Positions 1-9,492 of a stretch of 64,000 bases of DNA are shown piece after piece. The position numbers and the translations under genes are program-made. The stretch is taken from NCBI RefSeq assembly GCF_000332075.2, contig NZ_ALVU02000001.1:2306324-2370323 (forward strand). The letters run 5' to 3'. This DNA comes from Synechocystis sp. PCC 7509. Lineage in GTDB: Bacteria; Cyanobacteriota; Cyanobacteriia; Cyanobacteriales; Chroococcidiopsidaceae. Position 1 is the first letter of the stretch. Each line of letters opens with the position of its first letter. The notes below the pieces were generated by a model that worked only from the letters and a program-made list of their open reading frames with translations, was not told where the DNA came from and did not search any database.

Positions 1-558
1 ATTACTATAAACAGGACACTGGCGCATCTCCCACAGCTTTAGAACCGCAGGTACAGGCACTTTTAGCTGTCCGTGAGCGGCGCGGACATTGCCGCCTCCG
101 GTAGGAAAGGGCGAACAATATAGTTTTTCAATCCCCAGCCAATCCAAACCCAAACAAGTCCCCACAATATCGACAATGGCATCGATTGCCCCCACTTCAT
201 GAAAATGAACGCGATCGCTCTCTATGCCATGTACTGCCCCTTCTGCCTCTGCCAAACGGCGAAATACAGCTAAACTCCAAGCTTCGGCTTGGGGGGGCAA
301 TTGGGCATCAATAATTTGCTGTTCAATTTCTGGTAAATGCCGCCCATGATGCTGGTGATGGGTTAAATCTACATGAACTTTGGTTGCCCTTTGACCTTGG
401 CGATGGACGCTTTCAACCCGCAACTGGTAATCTTGGGCAATACCCAACCTATTGAGATTCTCTCTTAAATAGTCTACAGGAACTCCCAAGTCGGCGATCG
501 CCCCCAAGCACATATCGCCAGCAATACCCGTTGGACATTCTAAATAGGCTAGTTTCAT
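1..558 (-). CDS. larC: LarC-type nickel insertion protein (pyridinium dithiocarboxylate mononucleotide nickel insertion), N-terminal part
   Basis: The gene runs off the left edge; 186 codons remain, starting at the ATG at 558. LarC inserts nickel into the pincer cofactor of lactate racemase-type enzymes and is cytoplasmic. The visible protein opens with [20 protein letters not shown] and later has the [16 protein letters not shown] stretch typical of this family (formerly DUF111), plus a His-rich patch (THHQHHGRH) that could bind metal. It diverges from the Sua5-like gene with only 40 bp between starts, so the two promoters must overlap. Many cyanobacteria carry larC without an obvious racemase, so its client cannot be told here. 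The C-terminal half is outside the window. Confidence 0.9.
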   Translation of the reverse strand, partial: MKLAYLECPTGIAGDMCLGAIADLGVPVDYLRENLNRLGIAQDYQLRVESVHRQGQRATKVHVDLTHHQHHGRHLPEIEQQIIDAQLPPQAEAWSLAVFRRLAEAEGAVHGIESDRVHFHEVGAIDAIVDIVGTCLGLDWLGIEKLYCSPFPTGGGNVRAAHGQLKVPVPAVLKLWEMRQCPVYSN

Positions 559-598
559 ACAGCAAGGGGCATTTTTAAGTTTCTTCAACACATTTATT

Positions 599-1255
599 AT
601 GGCGACTTTCTACAATCTTCATCCCGATAACCCTCAAACCCGCAGCATCGAACAAATTGTCAATCAACTGCGATCGGGGGCTGTGATGCTTTATCCTAGC
701 GATACCGTCTATGCGATCGGTTGCGATCTTAATGTTAAATCCGCCGTAGAAAGAGTACGACAAATTAAGCAGCTATCAAATGATAAACCCCTAACTTTTT
801 TATGTCCTTCCCTTTCTCAAGTTGCCACTTACGCAGTAGTTAGTGATGGTGCTTATCGAATTATGAAACACTTAATTCCTGGTCCCTATACCTTTTTGCT
901 ACCCGCCACAAAATTAGTTCCGCGCTTAGTTCTCAATCCCAAACGCAAAACTACAGGGATTCGCGTACCCGATAATCAAGTCTGTTTGGCTTTATTACAG
1001 GCTTTAGAAAATCCGATTATTTCCACGGCGGCTCATTTAACCGCCGCAGAAGATGAAATTACCCCCGTTTTGGACATAAATATTTCTCGCTTTGAACTAT
1101 TCGACCGTTTAGAAAAGCTAGTAGATGTAATTATCGATGATGGCTCTGAAAAAACAAGCGATCGCGTTTCAACCATTATTGACTTAACTGGCGACGCGCC
1201 AATCATCGCTCGTCGGGGTTTAGGGTGGGAGCAAGCTGTAGTTTGGGCTAGTTAA
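599..1255 (+). CDS. Sua5/YciO/YrdC-family protein (L-threonylcarbamoyladenylate synthase type)
   Basis: A 218-aa single-domain YrdC-fold protein. The family makes threonylcarbamoyl-AMP from threonine, bicarbonate and ATP for the t6A modification of ANN-decoding tRNAs. Recognisable features are the N-terminal [16 protein letters not shown] block, the KPLTFLC segment and the [12 protein letters not shown] block; TGIRVPDN and the near-terminal RRGLG are also family hallmarks. Its length fits the short YciO/YrdC class, without the C-terminal Sua5 domain. Cyanobacteria often encode more than one YrdC-fold protein, so this copy may be the YciO-like paralogue rather than the essential TsaC. It is followed after 4 bp by the convergent polysaccharide operon. 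Confidence 0.85.
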   Translation: MATFYNLHPDNPQTRSIEQIVNQLRSGAVMLYPSDTVYAIGCDLNVKSAVERVRQIKQLSNDKPLTFLCPSLSQVATYAVVSDGAYRIMKHLIPGPYTFLLPATKLVPRLVLNPKRKTTGIRVPDNQVCLALLQALENPIISTAAHLTAAEDEITPVLDINISRFELFDRLEKLVDVIIDDGSEKTSDRVSTIIDLTGDAPIIARRGLGWEQAVVWAS

Positions 1256-1259
1256 TATC

Positions 1260-2684
1260 TCAAACCGCCTGCTGCTTTTTGCGCGCCTTTTCATGGTGAT
1301 GATATTTGTTTGCTGCCATACTCATACCCAAAAAACTCCAGAAAACCACTCCACCAAGAGCCAGCAAGATATTAAGAGATAGCATCTGGGCTAAAACTCC
1401 CAAACAAATAGCGCGAGATGCGTTAGCAAAGCCATCAGAGCGGGCTTCAAAATTTGTAAATAAATCGATTAACGCAATAATAATCCCGCCAAAATAAGGC
1501 AAAGCCCCAAACCAACCCAAAGTAAAAAACACATCCAAAATGCCGCTATCAAGCGTCACTTCTTGAAGTAAACCTTTTTCATTGACAAAATATTTACTGC
1601 CGATGCCGTTGCCCAAACCACTAGAAAAGGCAATGCTTATATTTCTTTGGTAAAGTTTTGCTCTAGCATTAAAGCTAGTATCTTTTTTAAGATTGGTCAA
1701 AGATTCAATCCGAGCGTTAATAATTTCTGCAAATGGTTCAATAGTGGTCAACGGAACTACGCACAAAGCCATAACAATAATGCTGATAAATAGCTGCATC
1801 TGCAAGCGTGGTTTCAATGTTCCTAATAGACTAATTAAACTAATAAACCAGCCCAGCCAAGCCGTGCGCACTAATGACAATAATAAAGATAAATAGCCGA
1901 CAACCGAAGCTGGAACCCGGAGAAAATTATCGTTAGTCAGTAATATTAGCAATCCTGCTAGGAGAACATTGGCAAACGGGCTAGGAGAATTCATTGTACT
2001 AAATACCCGAATACCCAAGGGTTCTGGCGTACCATTGACCAGCAATCTAGTTTGAATAATCCAGTACCTGTCCCACTCTGGTGCTACTATGTACTGCACA
2101 ATCCCATAAATTCCTGTAACTAGCACTCCCCACATAAAAGTGTTTTCTATAGTCTGCCGATATTTGGGATAGTTTCGCCAGTTTGCAAATAAATAAAAAG
2201 CAAAGACAACTGGAGTTAGCCAGTCTAAAAGCGCTCTTAAAGATACGGCAAGCGGATTTTTGACTATACCGATCATAAATCCGTAAACTACCCCAGCAAT
2301 TGAGATTACAAGCGGCAATCCTCCCATGCGATAAGAGCGAGGTAGGTATTGAAAAAAGGCAATTAAGCTAATTAATGTCACTAAGAACGGCGCAGTCAAA
2401 ATTACACCGCTACCATCCCAACCACTGCGATAATCAATTACGCGACGCAGCCACGGGGTAACAAACCACAGCCACCATGTAAAGCCTACATAAATAGTCG
2501 GATACTTGCCATACAAAAATAAACCAACAATTAACGAGCCGAGGGGAAAGAGCAAGCGTAAAATACTGCCCGCGCCTGCCAAAACAGCTACCGCAGAAAA
2601 AATTACTAGCCCCGAAATTGCTATCCAAGCAAATAGTTGAGGCGCACCGGGATTAGTGCTAACGGAAGAACCACTAATACTCAT
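1260..2684 (-). CDS. O-antigen ligase/polymerase-like multispanning membrane protein
   Basis: A 474-aa very hydrophobic protein with about ten or more predicted membrane helices, for example the segments around residues 17-60 and 75-115. A larger hydrophilic loop lies in the C-terminal half (around ESLTNLKKDTSFNARAKLYQ), followed by GLGNGIGSKYF, a layout typical of the Wzy_C/O-antigen ligase superfamily. Such proteins polymerise or transfer lipid-linked glycans at the outer face of the cytoplasmic membrane. It is the last gene of the leftward polysaccharide operon, 163 bp downstream of the SDR gene. Sequence alone cannot separate a polymerase from a ligase. Confidence 0.7.
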   Translation of the reverse strand: MSISGSSVSTNPGAPQLFAWIAISGLVIFSAVAVLAGAGSILRLLFPLGSLIVGLFLYGKYPTIYVGFTWWLWFVTPWLRRVIDYRSGWDGSGVILTAPFLVTLISLIAFFQYLPRSYRMGGLPLVISIAGVVYGFMIGIVKNPLAVSLRALLDWLTPVVFAFYLFANWRNYPKYRQTIENTFMWGVLVTGIYGIVQYIVAPEWDRYWIIQTRLLVNGTPEPLGIRVFSTMNSPSPFANVLLAGLLILLTNDNFLRVPASVVGYLSLLLSLVRTAWLGWFISLISLLGTLKPRLQMQLFISIIVMALCVVPLTTIEPFAEIINARIESLTNLKKDTSFNARAKLYQRNISIAFSSGLGNGIGSKYFVNEKGLLQEVTLDSGILDVFFTLGWFGALPYFGGIIIALIDLFTNFEARSDGFANASRAICLGVLAQMLSLNILLALGGVVFWSFLGMSMAANKYHHHEKARKKQQAV

Positions 2685-2847
2685 ATATCTACACTTTTAA
2701 AAATATTTGATAGATGCGATCGCGCTCTTAACTACCGATAACGATTAGAGCAAATCTATTTTTGGTTAAAGGGTTTAAACTGGTCAAGTGTCTTTTACTT
2801 TAGCACCAAGAGAAATCAATTGCTCTACTCACGTTTTGCAGAGCTAT

Positions 2848-3582
2848 TTAGGTCTTTTGGAAGGGTCTAATATTGATATCCGTTACTTCCGCACTTCTTG
2901 GCATACTCAAAGCATTTACTACAACTAATGCTACGTCTTGGGCTTGTAGTAAGCGATCGCCTTGATATATTTTACCCTCCATAGCATGAATATTTGCTTG
3001 TCTTGGGGTCGCCGTGCGTCCGGGATACACACTCAAAACCCGCACTTGATCGGCATTTACTTCTTCTCTTAAACTATCAGCGATCGCTTTTAAAGCGTGC
3101 TGAGTGGCGGCAAATTGTCCAACTTTGCCCGCCGGACGCATAATCACACTTGAATTAATAAATACTATCTGTCCCTGCTGCGATCGCACCATCGGCAATA
3201 AAGCTTGAGTTAATAAATAGGGAGCGCGGACATTAGAGCGGTACTGCAAATCGAGATCGGCAATATTAGCCGTTTCCAGTTTTCCCGGCACATATACCCC
3301 CGCACAGTGAACTAAAATATCGACATTGCCAAAATCTGCCTCAATGCAGGTTTTTAGCCTATTTATTTCTGCATCAACTGTTAAGTCTGCGCCATAACTC
3401 ATAACTAATGAGCTAGTTTTTTTGGCGATATCAGCAGTTTTTTCTAAGTTTATTAAATTTCGTCCTACTAATCCTAACTTTGCTCCTGCGATCGCCAATT
3501 CTAAAGCGATCGCTTGACCAATGCCGCTACTTGCTCCGGTAACAACTGCAACTGCATCTTTTAAAGCCGTTTTTGCCGTCAT
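2848..3582 (-). CDS. SDR-family oxidoreductase with a degenerate catalytic motif
   Basis: A 244-aa classical short-chain dehydrogenase fold. The Rossmann glycine motif TGASSGIGQA lies near residues 15-24 and the NAG-equivalent is HCAGVY. The catalytic Ser is present (INSSV), but the YxxxK motif reads FAATQ, so the catalytic Tyr is Phe and the Lys is Gln. I rechecked this on the nucleotide sequence (minus strand ttt-gcc-gcc-act-cag). Normal SDR hydride transfer is therefore doubtful; the protein may bind cofactor only, or use another acid/base. Its ATG overlaps the stop of the DUF4910 gene (TAATG), so the two are translationally coupled within the polysaccharide operon. The obvious role, keto-sugar reductase, is questioned by the missing residues. 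Confidence 0.8.
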   Translation of the reverse strand: MTAKTALKDAVAVVTGASSGIGQAIALELAIAGAKLGLVGRNLINLEKTADIAKKTSSLVMSYGADLTVDAEINRLKTCIEADFGNVDILVHCAGVYVPGKLETANIADLDLQYRSNVRAPYLLTQALLPMVRSQQGQIVFINSSVIMRPAGKVGQFAATQHALKAIADSLREEVNADQVRVLSVYPGRTATPRQANIHAMEGKIYQGDRLLQAQDVALVVVNALSMPRSAEVTDINIRPFQKT

Positions 3583-4910
3583 TACGCTGTTTTTTCCTTT
3601 AATAAGTCGTGTTTTAATAAAGCGATCGCGGCTTTATTAATTACATCAATAGACATCTTCGATCTTTGCGCCATATCTAGTAAACTATGTTCGCCATCGG
3701 CTAAATTTAGCACCCACAATATAGCTAATTCGTTTATTGCCTCCTCCGCTTGTCCGCCTACAGCACGATACAAACCTCTTTTGCCTAATCTTGGTTCGCA
3801 TTTAGGATTTTGGTTTAAGTAAGTTTTATTATTTTCCAGAATGTGTAAAATTGATAAGCACTGATGATAAGAATCTGCTACATATTCTGGTTGAACAAAG
3901 TCTAAGTTATCTGCCGAGGTGTGGTACTCCGGGAAGCTACCATGAGGCGACCTCATAAAACAACCCACCGCCAAATTGAACCCTGGCGAACAGTATTGTC
4001 TTTCGTCATAGCCATAGGGAAAGAAATCAATTATTTCATACTCCTTGCCAGAATTTGCTAGTACGTATTCGGCAATTTTGTCAATCTCTGCCTCGCCTTG
4101 ACGGCTTTTTTTATAAGTAAACTTCCCCCCATCGCCTACGCAAGTTAGCACCAAACCATGTTTAATATTAGTAACTTTGGCTTCATTGTGACATAGCCAA
4201 GTAACAGAACCAATTGTTCCGGGAATAAACAAAAATCGGTAAGAATAACGATTTGGTAGCTTGTTTAAGTATTGAGCTAAAAATACCCCTACCGAGATTC
4301 CCGATAGATTATCATTACCTAAAGAAGGATGACAACTATGGCAAGAAATCAAAACTTCTTCCGTAGTTTCTCCAGCAATAAAATATTCTCCATAAGTTAA
4401 ATGCCCAGATTCTAAAGAAGAATCAATAACTACCTCATATTCTCCATCAGGCAATTCTAAATATTGTTTGTGAGTTAAACAAAATCCCCAACTTTCTTTG
4501 TAATAGGTAGTTCGATAAGGAATCCAATCTGGGGAGTCGGGCAATGTATATAAGTGTTCCTTCAATGCCTCTAAAGACATTTTTTGATTAACAGGGACGC
4601 TGTAACTAACAACGTGGAGATTGGAGTTTTTAAAGTCTACAACTTTCTCTCCCCGCTCATTTTTAATATAAGCATCTTTAATATTCCATTCCTTCGGCAC
4701 AGTCCAATCATATACCTCAGTTCCTGTCGGTACTTCCTGCACTTCAAGGGGAATATAACTTTTAATAATATTTAAAGTTTCGCGAAATCCATTCCCCGTA
4801 ATACTGCGGCAAATTGGATACAGTCTTTCCATCAACTGATACATACTTTGCCCAACATCTTCAGTTTGGTTGCGCTCAAAATCCAGAGATTTTACACTAT
4901 CTATAATCAT
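3582..4910 (-). CDS. DUF4910/DUF2172 aminopeptidase-like protein with C-terminal winged helix
   Basis: A 442-aa protein of the M28-like family common in polysaccharide gene clusters. The N-terminal segment MERLYPICRSITGNGFRETL is characteristic. Candidate zinc ligands sit in ISCHSCHPSLGNDNLSG (His and Asp), with further His/Asp/Glu residues in PHGSFPEYHTSADN. The last ~70 residues (GQAEEAINELAILWVLNLADGEHSLLDMA...) look like the winged-helix tail seen in this family. The real substrate is unknown; by fold it is a zinc-dependent amide hydrolase and may deacylate an amino- or N-acyl-sugar. It follows the nucleotidyltransferase by 37 bp and overlaps the SDR start by one base. Confidence 0.75.
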   Translation of the reverse strand: MIIDSVKSLDFERNQTEDVGQSMYQLMERLYPICRSITGNGFRETLNIIKSYIPLEVQEVPTGTEVYDWTVPKEWNIKDAYIKNERGEKVVDFKNSNLHVVSYSVPVNQKMSLEALKEHLYTLPDSPDWIPYRTTYYKESWGFCLTHKQYLELPDGEYEVVIDSSLESGHLTYGEYFIAGETTEEVLISCHSCHPSLGNDNLSGISVGVFLAQYLNKLPNRYSYRFLFIPGTIGSVTWLCHNEAKVTNIKHGLVLTCVGDGGKFTYKKSRQGEAEIDKIAEYVLANSGKEYEIIDFFPYGYDERQYCSPGFNLAVGCFMRSPHGSFPEYHTSADNLDFVQPEYVADSYHQCLSILHILENNKTYLNQNPKCEPRLGKRGLYRAVGGQAEEAINELAILWVLNLADGEHSLLDMAQRSKMSIDVINKAAIALLKHDLLKEKTA

Positions 4911-4947
4911 TTTTACCTTAATTAATTCAAATTATCCAGTTAGTTTT

Positions 4948-5736
4948 CTATACTTGTGTTAGCCCTTCGCGCACAGCACGAACTAAATCTTCAGGAGTAC
5001 CGATATCAAGAAAATTGCCATTTTCAAATACCTCCACTTCTACCTTTAACCCGCTATCAATAGCTGATTGAATCGCATCGTTAATTAAAACTTCTTCAAG
5101 TGGCACAATGGGCTGATTAGCTAAATATTGATGCAAAAACTCTGTAAAACTTGGTGTCCAAGCGGCGGTAAACCAGCTATAACGCAATGTGCTATGGGTG
5201 GGTTTATCGATTACTTTGCTAACACAACCTTTAGCGTCAAAATCAACCATCCCGCCTTTATAAGGTTGGTCTAAAGGCACAACTCCCAAAACCAAATCTG
5301 CTTCGCTATCACTAAGGTGAGCTAGTAAACGCACAAAAGCATCTTGGGGTTGAAAAATAATATCTGGAAATCCTAAAGTAACCACCGCATCTTGCACAAA
5401 CTCATAAGCGCGATCCAAAGTATAAGGAACGCCGTACAAAGAGGTGACAACTAAATAGCCCAAATTCATGCCTACAAGCGAACCATCACCCAAATAAGCC
5501 GGAATATCCCACTTATTGGTACGCAAAAGTACGTAGGCTTTGCGAATTCCCGCTAGGCGCATACTTTCTAGTAAGTAATGGCAAACTACTTTCGGGCGCA
5601 AGCTACCATCGGTTGCTACCCGAAAACCAATTGGATACAACTCTTTGCTTCCAGGTAAAGGCGAAATGCGTCTTCCTTCTCCGGCGGCTGGAATCAAGCC
5701 GATCGCGCTTTGAATATTGTAATTTCTAATTGCCAT
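4948..5736 (-). CDS. Sugar-phosphate nucleotidyltransferase (RmlA-like)
   Basis: A 262-aa NTP_transferase-fold protein. The nucleotide-binding signature is GLIPAAGEGRRISPLPGSKE near residues 13-32, and Asp residues for metal binding are available (GFPDIIFQ, FLDIGTPEDL). Family members activate a hexose-1-phosphate with dTTP, CTP or UTP. It is the second nucleotidyltransferase of the operon besides RfbF, which implies that a second activated sugar is made. Which nucleotide it uses cannot be read from sequence. Gaps to the neighbours are 42 and 37 bp, consistent with one transcript. Confidence 0.75.
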   Translation of the reverse strand: MAIRNYNIQSAIGLIPAAGEGRRISPLPGSKELYPIGFRVATDGSLRPKVVCHYLLESMRLAGIRKAYVLLRTNKWDIPAYLGDGSLVGMNLGYLVVTSLYGVPYTLDRAYEFVQDAVVTLGFPDIIFQPQDAFVRLLAHLSDSEADLVLGVVPLDQPYKGGMVDFDAKGCVSKVIDKPTHSTLRYSWFTAAWTPSFTEFLHQYLANQPIVPLEEVLINDAIQSAIDSGLKVEVEVFENGNFLDIGTPEDLVRAVREGLTQV

Positions 5737-5778
5737 GAGTTACCAGAAAGTATTAATGCGATCGCCTATGCAAGCTAC

Positions 5779-6708
5779 CTAACGATTTAAAACCGTAGGC
5801 TGGAAAATTAGCACATCGTCAGCGCTGGGTGGTTTGGTATCGTAAAGAGCGGCTATATCTTCGGGTATACGTGCGAAGTCATGACCGCGCAAGTAGTCTC
5901 TCATTGTCGTTCCTGTACAAGCAGAATCAACGTTTGGCGCACCTTGTTTGGCTACTACATCATCAAAATGCACGGTGCGAAAGTCGATGCTAAAGCGCGT
6001 CCTACCAGAAGTATTGGGTACTGTGGAGTGCATCTGTGCGCCGGAAAAAACCATCACTCCCCCTGGTGGAGGCACAATTCTTACCTGCGGCTCGACTTCC
6101 ATAGGTTCTTCGGCGTGGGGTTGTTGGCGCGTATCTTTTTTGATATGTTTGGTGGCGTTTTTGCGGCTTTCCTTGTTCCATTCATAATAATCGTAACCAC
6201 TTGAGCCATTTTTTACAGGTTGACTCCAATAGCGGGGATGGAAAGCCATCACATTATCTGGCTCCACATCATAAATGGGAAACCACCAATTTAGCTGACA
6301 AGTAGGCGCAGAATACCAAGTATCGCGGTGAGGGTGGAAAGCGTAAGCAATACCAGAAGTTAGGTAATTGTCGCTGGTGGAAGTTCTCATGCGCGGTACG
6401 TCGAAGTAAGTTTTATTCAAGTCGCAACCTAGGTCGCTCAAAATTCCTTGCAGAAATTCCTTTGACTTAGGATGATGAATAAAAGCCGGCTTCAATGTAG
6501 CCAAAATTGCTACGTATTCCTCGACTGGCAGGCTGTATTGGGCTTTTTGTGGATCTAAAGGTGCAAACGCTTCCTTAATCATCTGGCGGGCAAATTCAAC
6601 CATAGCGATCGCACTTGGACAAACAGAATAAACAAATATCTGTCCGTTGTATAGATGCTGTCTCCTATCTTCATCGCTTAATTTGGCATCAAAAAAAATT
6701 GAGTTCAT
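5779..6708 (-). CDS. Fe(II)/2-oxoglutarate dioxygenase-like (phytanoyl-CoA dioxygenase-like) protein
   Basis: A 309-aa protein with a plausible facial triad: His and Asp in FHPHRDTWYS near residues 122-131, the distal His in SGAQMHSTVPN, and the 2OG-binding Arg in TSGRTRFSIDFR about ten residues later. The family hydroxylates or otherwise oxidises small molecules and sugars. Within the CDP-sugar operon (60 bp from the GT2 and 42 bp from the nucleotidyltransferase) it may tailor a sugar or its acyl group. Substrate and true activity are unknown. Its base composition and HIP1 content look like its neighbours, with no sign of recent transfer. Confidence 0.65.
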   Translation of the reverse strand: MNSIFFDAKLSDEDRRQHLYNGQIFVYSVCPSAIAMVEFARQMIKEAFAPLDPQKAQYSLPVEEYVAILATLKPAFIHHPKSKEFLQGILSDLGCDLNKTYFDVPRMRTSTSDNYLTSGIAYAFHPHRDTWYSAPTCQLNWWFPIYDVEPDNVMAFHPRYWSQPVKNGSSGYDYYEWNKESRKNATKHIKKDTRQQPHAEEPMEVEPQVRIVPPPGGVMVFSGAQMHSTVPNTSGRTRFSIDFRTVHFDDVVAKQGAPNVDSACTGTTMRDYLRGHDFARIPEDIAALYDTKPPSADDVLIFQPTVLNR

Positions 6709-6768
6709 TTTGCCTTATCTCCTAACAAATTCATCTGTGCTGCTAAATAAATAGCTGATCGCCAACAT

Positions 6769-7650
6769 CTAAAATAAATATTCCATGCAACCTTGGATTT
6801 CACCAATTTTGCCGCCAAAACGCCGCATCCAAATTACCCGGTCTTCCTTAGTCCGAATTTTGACTAACAAGACTAACAAGCCTTTCCAGCCACCTAAAAA
6901 TAACTTCAGTTTAACGAATTTACCTTTTAACAATCCATACCTATTTTTGACTGCCACCGCCGCCTTTGCCCAATTACGGGACTGAATGTAGTTGGCAACT
7001 AAATCGTGGCGTAAGCGGTAATGAATAGTAGCTTCAGGAATAAAGTGAAGCTCAAAACCCCCCTGTTGCGCTCTCCAACTAAATTCAATATCTTCCCCAA
7101 AAATCAGCGACTCATCAAAGCTACCAATAGTCTCGATCAAAGTGCGGGTGAACCCAATATTGCAACCGTTTCCCCAAGCAAAAAAGGGAGTTTCTTGGTG
7201 CGATCCTGGTGGTTCTTTTTGTTTATCTTCATGCTTCTGCACTCGCCAAGGCTCGTTAAGTTGTGTAAATTCTAATGGGCCGGTGACAAAGTCATACTTG
7301 CTGAGGGCATCACCCATAGCTGCTAACCAGCCGGGAGAAACTTGATCGTCAGCATCGCAAATTACAAAGGCATCGCTACTATTAGCTGCGGCTATACCAA
7401 CATTGCGGACGTAGGCTACGCCTTGTTTGGCAAAAGCATCAACAATCCGCAGATTCGGTAATTTATCTGCATACTGTTTGACAACCGCAACGGTATTATC
7501 CGTTGAATTATTATTACAAACAATCACTTCCCACGCGCCAGACCATTGTTGCCGGGCTAGGGCTTCCAGTTGAAGTGCGATCGTATCAGCCCCATTGAAA
7601 CAGGGAATAATTATGCTTAACTGAGCTTTTTGAGTGAGTTTACTGTTCAT
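6769..7650 (-). CDS. Family 2 glycosyltransferase
   Basis: A 293-aa GT-A fold transferase. The N-terminal LSIIIPCFNGADTIALQLEA and EVIVCNNNSTDNT are the nucleotide-sugar-binding strands, and the metal-binding motif is VICDADDQVSPGW near residue 98. Downstream GNGCNIGFTR and FGEDIEFSWR (the ED acid motif) complete the GT2 pattern. It probably adds one sugar to the lipid-linked repeat unit on the cytoplasmic face. It is the only glycosyltransferase inside this operon, so other linkages would need enzymes encoded elsewhere (for instance the GT4 and GT2 at 50.8-53.7 kb). Confidence 0.88.
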   Translation of the reverse strand: MNSKLTQKAQLSIIIPCFNGADTIALQLEALARQQWSGAWEVIVCNNNSTDNTVAVVKQYADKLPNLRIVDAFAKQGVAYVRNVGIAAANSSDAFVICDADDQVSPGWLAAMGDALSKYDFVTGPLEFTQLNEPWRVQKHEDKQKEPPGSHQETPFFAWGNGCNIGFTRTLIETIGSFDESLIFGEDIEFSWRAQQGGFELHFIPEATIHYRLRHDLVANYIQSRNWAKAAVAVKNRYGLLKGKFVKLKLFLGGWKGLLVLLVKIRTKEDRVIWMRRFGGKIGEIQGCMEYLF

Positions 7651-7711
7651 TTGGATGCAATCTCTGCGGGGAACATTGTTGCTCGACCTAAATAGTATTT
7701 TCCTGTAAAAA

Positions 7712-8263
7712 TTATCTTTCTATTCCTACCAGCATCGACTCCAACAAAGACCAACTAAAGTCTTTATCAGCAATTTCAGTGACGGGTAATGGCCAATCAA
7801 TTCCCAAAATGGGATCGTCATAACGCAGCCCGCGCTCGTACCCAGGCTCATATAACTTATTCATTTGATACATAACTTCTGTATCATCTGTAAGCGTTTG
7901 GTAGCCGTGAGCAAACATTTCTGGGATGTAAAGACTCCACCGATTTTCGGCGCTTAATTCTACGCCAACATGAGCCAAGTAGGTAGAAGAATTTGGGCGC
8001 ATATCAACAATTACGTCATAGATAGCGCCTTGCGTACAGCGCACTAACTTGGCTTCGGTTAAGGGAGTGTCTTGATAGTGCAGCCCTCGGATAGTTCCCT
8101 GTTTGTGATTAAAGGCAATGCTACACTGAACATTTGCTACTTCTAAGCCACGATCGGTAAATTCTTGGGTGCAGAAAGTCCGAGCAAAGAAACCGCGACT
8201 ATCTGCTCTTGGCTCGATATCAATAATAAATGCGCCCTGGAGTTCAGTTGTTGTAAATATCAT
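7712..8263 (-). CDS. RmlC-like NDP-4-keto-6-deoxyhexose epimerase
   Basis: I place the start at the ATG at 8263 (183 aa). It overlaps the upstream methyltransferase stop as ATGA and gives the usual family N-terminus MIFTTTELQGAFIID; an upstream start at 8311 adds 16 residues that do not fit the family. The cupin core carries the catalytic His in GTIRGLHYQ and the catalytic Tyr in VMYQMNKLYEPGYE, plus FARTFCTQEF and FAHGYQTL. RmlC enzymes epimerise C3 and/or C5 of a 4-keto-6-deoxy sugar. Because it sits with rfbF/rfbG and a C-methyltransferase, it probably acts on the CDP-linked, C3-methylated ketosugar, where only C5 epimerisation would be possible. Confidence 0.85.
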   Translation of the reverse strand: MIFTTTELQGAFIIDIEPRADSRGFFARTFCTQEFTDRGLEVANVQCSIAFNHKQGTIRGLHYQDTPLTEAKLVRCTQGAIYDVIVDMRPNSSTYLAHVGVELSAENRWSLYIPEMFAHGYQTLTDDTEVMYQMNKLYEPGYERGLRYDDPILGIDWPLPVTEIADKDFSWSLLESMLVGIER

Positions 8264-9492
8264 GAATAGACTTGTACCTCTGGAATTGGCACTACAAAGC
8301 TTCCCCCCCACTCGCGAATAAATGCGGTTTGAGAGATAATTTCATCTTTAAGATTCCAAGGCAAAATTAGTAAGTAATCTGGCTTAGTTTCTTTGATATG
8401 GTCAGGGGACATAATTGGGATATGCGTACCGGGTAAAAACAAATTTTGTTTGTGAGGACTGCGATCAACGGTATAGTCAATAAAATCTGTCTTCACACCG
8501 CAGTAGTTGAGTAGCGTATTACCTTTAGCGGGCGCACCGTAAGCAGCGATTACTTTTCCTTGAGATTTTGCTTCAATTAAAAAGCTTAGGAGCTTGTGTT
8601 TTGTCTCTTTGACTTTTTCGCCAAAACTCAAGTAAGGCTCTAACTTATCTAACCCAGCTTCAATTTCCTTTTCTTTTAGCTTAATTGCGCGATCGCTTAT
8701 TTTGACTTCACTAGCTTCATGCTGTCCATAAATCCGCAAGGAGCCGCCGTGAGTCGGCAATTCTTCAACATCAAATAAGGTCAAACCATGAGCAGCAAAA
8801 ACTTGGCTAACCGTTAAAAATGAATAGTAAGAATAATGCTCGTGATAAATAGTATCAAATTGATTTTTCTGTATCAGTTGCAATAAATGGGGAAATTCCA
8901 TTGTAATAATGCCCTTTGGCTTTAAAACAATTTTCATTCCCGCTACAAAATCATTCAAATCGGGTACGTGAGCTAAAACATTATTTCCTAGTAACAAGTC
9001 TGCTTGTTTGCCATTGGCGACCAATTCAGTAGCCGTTTGTACGCCAAAGAATTTGACTAAACTAGGTATACCTTTTTTTTCGGCTACTTTAGCTGTATTT
9101 CCTGCGGGTTCTATACCTAAAACCGGGATACCTTTTTCTTTAAAGTATTGCAGCAAATAGCCGTCATTACTAGCAATTTCAATTACTTGGCTATTAGCAT
9201 CAAATCCAAATTTTTCTACCATCAAATCGGTATAACCTTTCGCGTGTTTTAACCAACTATCAGAGTAAGAAGAAAAGTAAGCGTAGTCTCCATCTCCAAA
9301 AATATATTCGCGAGACTCAAAGTCTTCTATTTGTACCAAAAAACATTTTTCACAAACATAGGTGTGTAACGGATAAAAGTTTTCAACTTTGTTTAGATGT
9401 TCTGGTTTTAAATAAGAATTGGATAATGGAGACATTCCCAAATCGGCAAAAGTATGCTTTAAGGTGGTTTTACAGAAGCGACACTGAGTCAT
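8260..9492 (-). CDS. NDP-4-keto-6-deoxyhexose C3-methyltransferase (TylC3/EvaC type)
   Basis: A 410-aa three-domain methyltransferase. The N-terminal zinc-binding domain has CRFCKTTL and CEKC pairs (residues ~4-58). The central SAM-binding Rossmann domain has VIEIASNDGYLLQYF near residue 100. The family signature YHEHYSYYS lies near residue 216, and the C-terminal Methyltransf_14-like domain contains GAPAKGNTLLNYCG. Characterised relatives (TylC3, EvaC, CloU) add a methyl group to C3 of a 4-keto-6-deoxysugar. Its start overlaps rfbG by 4 bp and its stop overlaps the epimerase by 4 bp, so it is coupled to both. This is the gene that predicts a branched-chain sugar. Confidence 0.88.
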   Translation of the reverse strand: MTQCRFCKTTLKHTFADLGMSPLSNSYLKPEHLNKVENFYPLHTYVCEKCFLVQIEDFESREYIFGDGDYAYFSSYSDSWLKHAKGYTDLMVEKFGFDANSQVIEIASNDGYLLQYFKEKGIPVLGIEPAGNTAKVAEKKGIPSLVKFFGVQTATELVANGKQADLLLGNNVLAHVPDLNDFVAGMKIVLKPKGIITMEFPHLLQLIQKNQFDTIYHEHYSYYSFLTVSQVFAAHGLTLFDVEELPTHGGSLRIYGQHEASEVKISDRAIKLKEKEIEAGLDKLEPYLSFGEKVKETKHKLLSFLIEAKSQGKVIAAYGAPAKGNTLLNYCGVKTDFIDYTVDRSPHKQNLFLPGTHIPIMSPDHIKETKPDYLLILPWNLKDEIISQTAFIREWGGSFVVPIPEVQVYS

